A stretch of DNA of 64,000 bases, from contig CM020620.1 of the NCBI GenBank assembly GCA_009829735.1, forward strand, positions 18,868,354 to 18,932,353, given 5' to 3'. The notes under the pieces were generated by a model. It was not told the origin of the DNA, searched no databases, and saw nothing but the letters and a program-made list of their open reading frames with translations. Positions 11,762 to 20,830 of this stretch are shown piece by piece; positions within the stretch are counted from its first letter, which is position 1; every line of letters begins with the position of its first letter. The position numbers and the translations under genes were made by a program. Source of the DNA: Pyropia yezoensis (taxonomy: Eukaryota; Rhodophyta; Bangiophyceae; Bangiales; Bangiaceae).

Positions 11762-14131
11762 TCAGTGGGTAGACCCACTGCCCGAGGGAGGCCACTCGCG
11801 CGTAAGCGCGTACACCTCCATGCTGCACCGGTCGGCAATCTCACGACGGTCAATCACCCGAGTTACCTCGGTGCATAGCTGGACGAGGGTGCTGCGGCCT
11901 GCCTCCACGTCCACCAGAGCGGACTGGAGGCGGTCCAGCACGCCACCGAAGCAACGCGCGGACCCAACCAGCGCAGCACCTGGAGGGATATCCCCCAAGC
12001 TAACAGAGAGACCCTCCCGCATCGCGCAGGCAATGAGGGCGTCAAATCCCTCATACCATAGACGGGGACCCCCGTCAGGCATGACAGGGGCGGAAGGTGA
12101 CACTGGCGCAGCCAGAGGAGCCACAGGAGCCGACACGGCTACCACCGGAGCCGGTGGCGCCTGATACGAGGCCCGGTAGGACCCTACTCAAGTGGCTCCA
12201 CCGTAAACCCGGCGGGGCTCCGCCCGACGACGGGACACATCACGCTCCCCACCCGCAGAGCCCCACTCTCGGGGACGACGGCCAACCGCCACCGGTATCG
12301 GGTTACCGAACCACGGGGCAAGGACCTTAAGAGGGTCATTGATAACCATGGGAATACCCAGGTCAGGAACAGCCTCGGTGGACGCCCATCCCCGGCAATT
12401 GGGCTCACCCGGCTGAGTACGCCGGATACGCAACGAGTGACGAGGCAAGGGGGAAGCCCCAGCCTGCGGGTCCCGGTACGGGGGAAGGGCCAACACCCCA
12501 GCCCAGTTCACGGCATCGTGAACAGCCAGCAGAGCCTCGAACTCCCGGGCCAACCCGGTCTTGGCAGCGATCATGTCCACAACCAGCTGCCCGATGTGCC
12601 GACGGACACCCGTCGGAAGATGAAACAAGCGCCCCTGCCGGCGGACGGACAGCAAGAAGGAGGAAGCCTGCCCAAGGGTAACCTCAAGGGTGAAGGTCCC
12701 CTGCAACGGATGGACCGGCCGGGAGGCCAACACACTCCCGAAGTATCGGAGACAGGAGCCGGTGTCAAACCGGAAAGCAGGGGCGGGTTCCCACCCCTCC
12801 TGCCACAGAGGCGGGCGCACGGCAGTGTACACCGGCGCACGACCGTTACCGGTCTGCAACGCACACGTTATATCGGTGCGGAACGCATCCGCCACGACAC
12901 CATGGTTGCGTCGCCAACTCGACGCCGACTTCAACCCCGCCATGGGCGGGTACGGAGCTGTCAACGTCAGGTACGGGGATACCCCCGGGAAGTACTCAAA
13001 CCCGGGATACCGGACGGTATCCCCCACCGTCTCCCCAAACGCCACCGGCTCCGCCGCCGCCGCAATCCCCCGAGCTCTAGCCGGGTAGTCAACCTCCCGC
13101 GGCAACGCGGGGGCAATCAAGTCGCATATCCCAAAGGCGGAGTCGAGCTAGACCTCACCCCGCCCCACCCGGGTGCGCCATAGCTGCGCATGCCGGTCGT
13201 CCGGCTGGCTCAGGATCCAATGATGTTCCACCCGGACCGCGTTCGGCTGGTTAACCAGCCGCACCAAGTCCCGCTCGCAACTCGGGTCCACCTTGACGCG
13301 CCGGGAGGTCTCTCCAGGGAGACGCGGCTGGTGGAAGTCCACCCGCATCCGCCCAGCGGAGTCCATCGACTCCTGTACAGTCATGCCTCGAACCCGAGCC
13401 ACCAAGTCGGACATCGAGATGGCGGGATGACCTGCCGCCAAGGCGACGCCGCCACCCAACGGGGCAACCCGGGCAGGACCAGGAAGAATCGGGGGCGCCG
13501 GGGGGAGCCCCACCGGCAGATGGGCCGGCACCGGAGCAGCACGGGGCCGAGGACGAAGAAGAAGGGCAGGCGCCCGCCCGGAGTAACTCCCGGAGTCCAC
13601 TGCCATCGGGGTAGACACTTCTTGACCACCAAGCGTCCGCGGCACCGCGGGCAGAGCATCGCCGCCACCCGGGCCCGACGTGGGCACCACGGGGGCAGCA
13701 GGGGTAGACCCGTTACCCGCCGCCGCGGACACACCAACCGGGCGGGCACCCGCACCGTCTTGACCCGCCGTCCCAGCCGGGGTGCCGCCACGACCGTCCG
13801 ACACGCCGGCGACGCCGTCTTGAGGTAGAACCGCGCCGGCACCGGCGACAGGAGCCATCCGGGCCGCCGGAGGAGTAGGGGTAGAGGCAGCCGCTACACG
13901 CGGTTGCCCGCCACCCGACGGAGCCATCGTGCCGCTCCACATGGACGACAATCCGCCCGGCGTACCTTCCGGGGCCACACGAACGGTCACCCGGTCGCCT
14001 TCGTCCTCCGACGAGCTCTCCAAGAAGCACTCGGCGGTGGTAGCAGAGACGGGAACGTCGTCCACCATCACCTCTTCCCCCTCCTCAAGCAGGAGGTCGT
14101 CCTCGTCCCCGGGTACCTGGGGGTCGGACAT
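11762..14131 (-). CDS. B1 antisense gene (aORF), fossil copy
   Basis: This minus-strand coding region lies between pol and the 3' LTR and is homologous to the whole 826-codon gene of B3. Translation begins at the conserved ATG of MSDPQVPGDEDDLL (14131). The acidic N-terminus, Pro/Ala/Gly-rich linker, conserved core (FDTGSCLRYFGSVLASRP, LEVTLGQASSFLLS, GRLFHLPTGVRRH) and helical tail are all recognisable. It is about 93% like B2 and clearly more distant from B3. Function is unknown and I recognise no family. Broken copy. Confidence 0.75.
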
Positions 14132-14221
14132 GGTGAAACCGGGGTAGCAGGGGCGCCCCGTGCCAAAAAGCCGCAGCCGGCTCGACCCGGTACAAGGAGC
14201 GCTCGCGCGGACGAGCCAGGG

Positions 14222-14245
14222 AAGCGCGGGCACCCGCGCTTATAA
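14222..14245 (-). promoter_or_regulatory. Candidate antisense promoter, B1
   Basis: On the minus strand a TATA-like TTATAA (14240-14245) runs straight into a perfect inverted repeat with 9-bp arms, AAGCGCGGG and CCCGCGCTT, at 14222-14241. The start codon of the antisense gene lies about 90 bases further on. The palindrome and the next ~14 bases are unchanged in all three copies, although the surrounding B3 sequence has diverged. Confidence 0.55.
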
Positions 14246-14477
14246 CCACACAGCTGAGCACGAGCGATACGGCACCGCGGGACGACCCGCGCCATCCGAG
14301 CTACGAGGGCGCTCCACCCAGGCACCTGGATCGGGGCCACGCCCCCCCCACACGGGGTAACCAAGGGGGGTCCCCCCCAACCGCCCCCACGCAACGCGGG
14401 CAGCCCCCGCCACCCACTCAATCGTCCCGCGAGAGGGGCCCCGCTACCACCAGACGTCTGGTGGCGGATCCGCTTGC

Positions 14478-14706
14478 ACCATCCCTCGGAAAGGGGGGTC
14501 GTGAACAGAAACCCGCATCGGGAATTCAACGGTCCGGAAAACGGATCGTTTGACGCCACACAGAGGGGGGCACCCCCCTCTATCAACCCCGAAAAGGGGT
14601 GTCTGTCGCGACAGGTCGCAAAGCCCCACCCGACTGGTAAACGGTCGCGCCACACACTAACATTCGGAAAGCCGAACGCAAATCGACCCGAGGACGGGCC
14701 GAATCT
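14478..14706 (+). other. Stem-loop cluster before the polypurine tract, B1
   Basis: A run of small inverted repeats: GAGGGGGG/CCCCCCTC (14563-14580), ACCCC/GGGGT around GAAAA (14586-14600), the 12-base palindrome CTGTCGCGACAG (14603-14614) and TTCGG/CCGAA around AAAG (14663-14676). B2 and B3 keep several of the stems with different loops, which hints at a structured RNA. Confidence 0.5.
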
Positions 14707-14718
14707 AAGGGGGGGATA
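14707..14718 (+). other. Polypurine tract of B1
   Basis: AAGGGGGGG followed by ATA directly precedes the 3' LTR. This is the usual place and composition of the plus-strand DNA primer in LTR elements. It is identical in B2 and B3. Confidence 0.8.
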
Positions 14719-15081
14719 TGTAGCAATATGGTTGGCCGTATTGTGACCCTCATATTAGGGGGGCTACTTCTAACCCTTAACTTTCAATTTGAGAGTCCGT
14801 ACTGGTCACGGTATCTATAAGTTACGTATGACCAGAGGGACTTGCATCTTGGGGTGGAGGGTAGTTAGTAGTGTGTCCGAGGGTTTATAACGAGGGGGCC
14901 GGCGGCGAATCCACCGCCGGCCAAGGTAGAACAACAAACCCCTCCCATTTGGGCTCCCATCTTGGTCCCGTGGCTTGCGCTCCAAGGACAGCAACCTTGG
15001 CCTCCCGGTGACGTTGGTGCCGATCCCCCCTGGTGAGTGTTCCCTGAGAGTGGACGTGCAGCGGATTCCTATTGTGCCACA
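14719..15081 (+). repeat. 3' LTR of B1
   Basis: A 363-bp copy of the LTR at 4,371-4,733. The TATA-like box is at 14884-14890 and the GC stem-loop at 14897-14922. Family A sequence resumes immediately after it. Confidence 0.93.
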
Positions 15082-16025
15082 ACTTGGCCGCCTGTAGACT
15101 CCAGTCCGCTACCGGGTTTCGCGCCCAGGTCTGCTTCGCCCGTAGGGACAACGCCGGGTTGGGCACCGTCCCCCGCGGTGACCAGGGATGCGTCAAGGGA
15201 CGCGGGGTCTATCCCTTCGGGCACCGTCGTACAAGGGAAGATAGCCATGTTGGTCTCTTGACAGCCACAGTCCAGTTGCCTGCGTGTCCAAAGATCGCCA
15301 GACCACAAGAGAGGGGTTGGGGCGCCAGGAATGGGATTCCCGTGAACAGGTGCAAACAAATCCCGAACCGCACAAGAGGAGAGAACAGGAACAACCCAAC
15401 CGCTGCTCCCAAATGTCTCTCAAAACACTCCAAAATCCTCTGCTGCTCCACCGAATATATGGCATAAAACTCGATCCTCTCAGACGCGTGTCTATATCCC
15501 TCGGGGGAAAGGGAAAGGTAAAACAGAGAAGGGAACTACGAGAGTGGTATGCCTGTTGCCTCACGTGCCTGCTGGCAGAGCGAACAGATACGCCTTGTAG
15601 TGCACACGGGGAAGAGGAAAGCAAACGCGCAGTTGTCTTTTTCCTTGAGGGCGCGGGCTAAGGGCACCTCGCTGTCCCTCTTAAAGTGCATCAGGGGGAG
15701 CCTCGGCACGTTGGCCAGGTAGCCCCCCCCTACCCCCGAGTGGCTCCGACCCGAGTCTAACCTCGTCAGGTCGGGGGCCACTATCACTTCTAATTCTATT
15801 CTCCGTCACTAATCTCACACTCAAGTTCTCTCAAATCAAGTCCCTCGCAAATATGCACCCATCAGAAGTTCCTCGCTCACGTGTGGGTAGCGTAGTCCAC
15901 CGCATCCCAGTGCCGGGCACGGGCCCCGGCCGCCAACCATCCCCACACGATGGGCGTGTCCTGGCACCTGGTGCCCCCTGGTCGCCATCCCGGGTCGGCG
16001 CCAAGTCAGGGCCAGGGATGCTACA
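15082..16025 (-). mobile_element. Ty3/gypsy element A1, 5' portion
   Basis: Reverse-strand sequence matching 31,851-32,790 of A2: the 5' LTR, primer-binding site, leader and first codons of gag (ATG at 15,248, MAI/MAT-type start). Together with 1-4,370 it forms one element interrupted by B1. Broken. Confidence 0.88.
15457..16025 (-). repeat. 5' LTR of A1
   Basis: A ~570-bp LTR read on the minus strand from TGTAGCATCC at 16025. A degenerate primer-binding site, the complement of TGGTGGAGCAGCAG, follows at about 15,436-15,453. It is homologous to 31,851-32,421. The outer edge abuts the Myb/SANT-like gene. Confidence 0.82.
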
Positions 16026-16137
16026 ATTTGCTGCCGGCGCGGCGCGCGTGAGGCGGGGTCGGCGCCTGGACGAGGTGCGTGGCACACCTTCCCGGCCCGA
16101 CCCATCGGCGTTGGGGGGGCCAGCTGGACCGGTGCTG

Positions 16138-17523
16138 ATGACAGATGTTGAGTTGGGCAAAATGATTGACGGGGAAGATGGTGGAGGTTGCGACCACGGG
16201 GAGGTCGATTGTGGGGCCGCACAGGTGGATGCCTCTCGCGGCCCCTCTTTGGACGAGGACGACGCGGATGGCATCACTGTCGTGGCCCGTGGGGACGACG
16301 ATGACGACAACGACGAAATCATGCAGCAGGCTGGCAGCGGCGCGCAGGCTGTCGAGCCTGCGGGGGACGCTGGTTGGAGCCCGGCAGCGGCGTCCGGCCA
16401 GGCGCCCGCGGTGGCCGCGTCGGCAGCACCTGTCGTGGCGGCCGTGGCTGCTCGGGCGCCTGGTGGCAACACCGTAGCAGCGAGTGCCGCTCCCGCGGAC
16501 GAGCCGTCTGGCAGCTGTGGCCGGCGCGGTCTGGCGTGGACGGACGCGGAGCGTCGCACGCTCTGCCAGGCGTACCGCATCATTGCGCAAGACTCCATCG
16601 TCGGGACGGACCAAACGGGCCGGGCGTTTTGGACGGCCGTCGCCACGGAGTGTAGCTGGCGGATGTCGCGGGTGGCGCCACAGTCGAGCGACGGCGTTGT
16701 CGTGCATCGGCCTTACCGCACTACTACTGCGGTCACGAAGGAATTGCGTGACCACATCACCTAGTACGTCCAGCGGTTAGCCTCTTCCCTTGCGGCGGTG
16801 GACCGGGCCAACCTGACGGGCAACATGATGGAGAGCCAGCGTGAGGCGGCCGCCGCGGCGCACTTTGAGAAGAGGAGCATGTACGACGCCGTGCGTGGGG
16901 ACGAGGAGGAGATGAAGGAGGCCGCTGCCCTGCACGTGGACAAGCGTGCCTGCACGCGAATGAGCTCGTGGAGGGTGCTGAAGAGGATGGACAAGTTTAG
17001 TGGTGCAGCCGGGGCGGTCAGTGGCCGCCGTCGCACCGGCCGGAAGGGGCAGCGCACGGCGGCACGCGGGGGGGCAGCAGGCGCTTGCGCCCGTCGCGGA
17101 CAGGCGGCCCCTACGTATGGAGATGGAGTCGTCGAGCACGATGAGGACGAGGATGGCTACCCGGCCGCCTGCCAGGCGCGGCCGTTTGGCACCAAGACCG
17201 CCAAGGTCCGCCGAGCGCCTGAGCTGTCCCTCGCGGGGAAGGCGGACGCCACGCGTGCCACTCTGGACCGTATGGCGGGCGTGGCTGAGCGGCGGGCGGA
17301 CATTGCCTTCTAAGGTGGGCCGGAAGTACGCCGCACACCCGAAGGGGCTGGGTGGCGGAAGCTGGAGATGCGGCGCCTCCTCGAAGCGCTCGGGCAGACG
17401 CACGACGCTGACACGGAGGCCCCGGACACTGGGGCAACCGACGTCGCCACGGCCGACCCGCTTACGCCCTCTGCTTCCCCCCGTGTGCGCACTGAGGGGT
17501 TGAGTGAGCGTGACGACGACTGA
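16138..17523 (+). pseudogene. Myb/SANT-like (NAM-associated type) protein gene, decayed
   Basis: One reading frame from ATG 16138 to TGA 17521-17523 is interrupted by two in-frame stops, TAG at 16762 and TAA at 17311. Residues ~25-130 are acidic then Ala-rich. Residues ~130-175 (LAWTDAERRTLCQAYRIIAQ, then VGTDQTGRAFWTAVATEC) have the Trp spacing of a Myb/SANT-like DNA-binding domain. Past the first stop the helical part (MESQREAAAAAHFEKRSMY, SSWRVLKRMDKFSG, KLEMRRLLEALGQ) resembles the C-terminal segment of plant-type NAM-associated proteins. Such families are multi-copy in algae and oomycetes and some accompany PIF/Harbinger transposons. The A1 LTR ends 113 bp upstream, and the frame is open back to it, so the insertion may have cut the 5' end. 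Two different stop types suggest decay, not recoding. Confidence 0.62.
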
Positions 17524-17529
17524 TTGAAG

Positions 17530-17950
17530 GGCCTCTTGGTGTAGCCGCCAGCGGCTACGCCGGCTTCGCCTGCGGCCGCTGCTGGCGCTTCCGGCGGCGC
17601 CTTGGCCGCGCCTGCGCCGTTGCCTATCTCGCGGACGCGGGCATCCTCGCCAGTGGCTGTGCAGGACGCTGAGTTCTCAGAGGGTGAGTCACCCACCGTG
17701 GTCGTCACCCCCGAGCATCGGGGCGAGGCCGTCCGTCCTTCCAATCCGATCCGCGTCGTGGACGTCACGAATATCGTGGACCTGCTGCAGTCCACCGACG
17801 ACGATGCGATCGAGGTGTGCGAAGCGCGTAACGCCGAGCACGCGGGGTACTTCCAGACGAGCAGGTGGGCATGTCTCCAGCCGCGCGTGCCATGCAGACG
17901 AAGAGCCGTCGCTTCATGGACGGTCAGCGCCAGAATGACGAGCGCATGTG
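17530..17950 (+). pseudogene. Downstream acidic coding remnant
   Basis: The frame of the Myb/SANT-like gene stays largely open after its last stop. It encodes an Ala/Pro-rich part, then an acidic stretch (NIVDLLQSTDDDAIEVCEA). Near 17,860 a different frame continues as a short basic tail (MQTKSRRFMDGQRQNDERM) ending at TGA 17,948-17,950. It may be the former C-terminus of the same gene or a separate small gene. No family recognised. Confidence 0.3.
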
Positions 17951-19079
17951 AAGGTTTCTTTTGTTTGTGTTGTGCCTCCTTTTCTGCTTGTGAGTGCTTT
18001 TGTCGCTTTTGTTGTTCTTGCCCTTTTGTGTTGCGTGGTGCGGCAGAGTGGCAATCTTGTGCTGAGTGTACGCTTTTGTGCTTCTCTCTTGCTTGAGTGC
18101 TTTGAGACGCGTTCTTGTGCTGTGTGTGGTGCGTGGTCGGTCTTTGGATTGTTCTCTTTCACCGGCGCGTTTTCCCCCTCGGACGTGCGCGGGGGGGTTT
18201 CTTCCATACACTTCTATGTTTGTTGTACGCTCTTGTGTCAACATGCACGTGGCCCGTCTGGACGTCGCCTCCAGGTGCCCAGCTGATTCGGAGGGGTCAT
18301 GGCTATGCTGCCTGCCTAATCGCTGGGCTTCTCAGGGAGTCCCGTCTATCTCTCTACTGCCCACACAGCGGCGACGACTATAGAGCCTGCGCGCACGCCC
18401 ACCCACCGGCTCAGCATTTGCGTTTGAGCACTGTGTCCACGGGCAAGCGCTGGACGAGTATGGAGAGTGGCTAGCGTGCGTGGTGGTTTGACGCCTCCAG
18501 CGCAAGGCCACTCCGGAGGCGAGGGAGCGGGGGCAGCGCCAGCAGGCGACGGAAGCGACCTAAAGCGCGTGCGGCTTACGCCGCGGTCTCACTGTCACAA
18601 ACGGTATGGAGTTTAATCACGCAGAGGTAGGCAATGGCTACTCTTTGAGGGAAACAAAAGCCCCATGAGGAGCAAAAAAGAAAGGTTTTACAGCTATGCA
18701 GGTGTATGAACGTTTACAAGTAGGGCGCAAGTGCACGACCCCGGTTCCGCCACACACGGGCAGCGAGGTCATGGCAGAGATTGACGTGGCCAGTGGTGCT
18801 GGTGGCCACAGCCCTCGCCACAAGAGATTGCAGGAACCACGCCTCAGGGGGCGAACCGCCGGGTTCTACGTCCGAGAGTACAACCGCCAGCCAGACGCCG
18901 GCAAATCCCGGACGACGACGCGACGGCAATGACTGTGGCTACCGCCTCATCGGCGGACCCCTCCGACTGCTTCCACGCGGCGTGTGCATCGACTTCATCC
19001 CCGGAGCCGCCGTCGCTGTTGCCCAAGGGTGGTCTCACAGACGGCGCCATGGCCAAGGCCCTGATGCGTGGCCGGCAAG
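17951..19079. other. No recognisable gene
   Basis: The first ~300 bases are T/G-rich on the plus strand (tttgtttgtgttgtg type), like a 3' untranslated region of the preceding gene. The rest shows only short open frames without conserved motifs. Confidence 0.5.
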
Positions 19080-19560
19080 CTGTTGGTGGTTGTGGCTGAC
19101 AGCGCCGCCGTCGTCGTGTCCGTGATGGGAGCCGCGGACTGCGCGGTGAGCGGCCGGCGCAAGCGACACGGGTGCGGCGGTGGGCGTCGACCGCGTCGTG
19201 GTGGCAGGAGAGGCGGTGGCCCCCTCCGTCGTAGTCGTCGTCCGCGGAGGGGCCGCCGTCTGCGCGGTCCGCTGCCGCCGCAAGTGACACGGCTGTGGCG
19301 GTGGGCTTCGACCGCGTGATGGTGCCGGTGGAGGCGGTGCCCACCTCCGTCGTGAAGGTCGTCCAAAGGGGCGGTGGCCGTGGACACCATCTGCAGCAGC
19401 TACGAACGATGCGGGTGTGACAGCAGCGCCGAACGCCGTGGTGGTGGCGGTGCGCTAAGAGGGCTCGGCGGGAGACAGCCACTCCACACACACAGTAGTG
19501 GTGCGATGGGTGCGCCGGTGGCGGGGACGGTGACGGTGACGACGGCGGTGGGCCCGCCAG
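19080..19560 (+). repeat. Degenerate ~120-bp tandem repeat, formerly coding
   Basis: About three to four diverged units. Two clear starts, AGCGACACG (19162) and AGTGACACG (19283), are 121 bases apart. Translated from those points, the units read SDTGAAVGVDRVVVAGEAV and SDTAVAVGFDRVMVPVEAV. The period is not a multiple of three, so the units are in different frames. An earlier unit near 19,100 and a later one near 19,410 are weaker. Confidence 0.5.
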
Positions 19561-20830
19561 GACGTCCGCAGGTCGGTATGGCACGTGCAGTACACCGCGG
19601 GACATGCTCGTCTCACGCGCGTGCATGAGCTTTCCACGGCGACCGCGCCGTGTGCCCCCTACGGCACCCTGGTGTGCAGGAGGCCTTGTCTGGGGCCCCT
19701 GTGGCAGTATTGACCCCCAGGTAGGGGGGGGCAACACGTGCCATGCAAGGGGCGGCAGGCTACTAGCCTGATCCGTTCCTCCCCCTGCATTTGGGTCCAT
19801 ATTCCCTAAGTTTGGGATAGTTAGCTTAGTAGTAAATCCAACTTGGATTTGAGGGTTTTCTGCATTTATCGTCTTGAATTTTCGTGTGGCCCGGTGGGCA
19901 GGTGCTGGGGTGGGAGATTCTGAGTGGCGAGATTCTGAGTGGACCCTGGGGGGATAAGGGGAGGGACAGCGGGGCTTGGCCCTGCGTCCCCGTCCCGACC
20001 AAGAAACTGTTGGACCACACACCATCCTCTTGTTTGTCCGTGGGGGGTTTGCCCCACAACTGGGACAGAGTGTGTGCGACTTGCACTTCTTCCGGTTCCC
20101 CCGACACGGGAGGCAGCCCTAGCACACCGCCCCAACTTGGGTGCCATGTGTGCTTGTGGTTTTTGCCACAGCCCCTTTTTCCACCCGTGCGATCCAGCGA
20201 CGTCATTGGCCAGACCACAGATGGCAGTGGTGGCAGAACGCGTGTCCAAACCGTCGCCTCAACCCTGGACGACCCCCAAGCTGGTGGTGTCGTGCGGGCC
20301 TGGCACTAAAAACGCACATGTTGTTTTTCTGCTTATTTTGCCGCGGGTCTCCCGACCCGCAGCCGCCTCCTGGCCGTTACGCGATCTTTCTCAATGCGCC
20401 ACCCGGACAGACCCTCGCACGAGAGACGCTCATGCTCTGTGCGCGCCACAAGGGATGCCGTCCACGTATCGTGCTGGCCAACATCCGCGTGCTCAAACCC
20501 GCGTCCACACCTCGCGATCCTACACGCAGCCCAGTTCGTCGCATTTTGCAGTATCGTCCAATATTGTGGCGAGCACTCTTGAGTCCGAGGGACCAATCAG
20601 AACGCCGCATTCTCCTCGATTTCACGCGATTGAGTTCGGAGCTTCCGAATTGTGTCCCCATACACGCCCTGTAAGGGGAAATCGAGTCGGAATCCCAACC
20701 TCGTTCCCACGTTTATCCGGTCGAAGACGAATTTACTTACAATATTCTCCAGAGGCGACGACAGCCATCCTTTCCCCTCGATCCCGGTCCCAGACGTTGT
20801 CAGACGCAGTCGTGACGTTCCCACGTTGCC
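19561..20830. other. No recognisable gene
   Basis: Mixed-composition sequence less GC-rich than its surroundings. Open frames up to about 300 codons occur, but their composition (Cys/Arg/Pro/His) and lack of motifs do not support a gene. Confidence 0.45.

Larger units (their letters stand above)
4371..15081 (+). mobile_element. Ty3/gypsy chromovirus B1, nested in A1 (family B)
   Basis: A 10.7-kb LTR retrotransposon with LTRs at both ends, bounded by TGTAGC and GC(T/C)ACA. It is flanked by the near-identical 5-bp target duplications atttg (4366-4370) and acttg (15082-15086). Order: LTR, primer-binding site, gag, pol with chromodomain, hairpin spacer, an antisense gene, a stem-loop cluster, polypurine tract, LTR. 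The two LTRs differ at about 8 of 363 positions, so the insertion is young but not new. The element is broken, with about eight or nine breaks spread over gag, pol and the antisense gene. It interrupts the gag region of the older element A1. Confidence 0.95.

Noticed and set aside
16762-16764. Possible use of TAG as a sense codon
   Set aside because: TAG, TAA and TGA each interrupt different genes in the window, and intact genes end in normal TAA or TGA stops. Decay or error is simpler.
18844-20025. 393-codon minus-strand frame
   Set aside because: Composition is His/Arg/Pro-rich and it crosses the ~120-bp tandem repeat, whose plus-strand translation is the more coherent one. No domain seen.
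20141-20674. 177-codon plus-strand frame with Cys-rich start
   Set aside because: No recognisable motif, overlapping frames are equally open, and the surroundings look non-coding.
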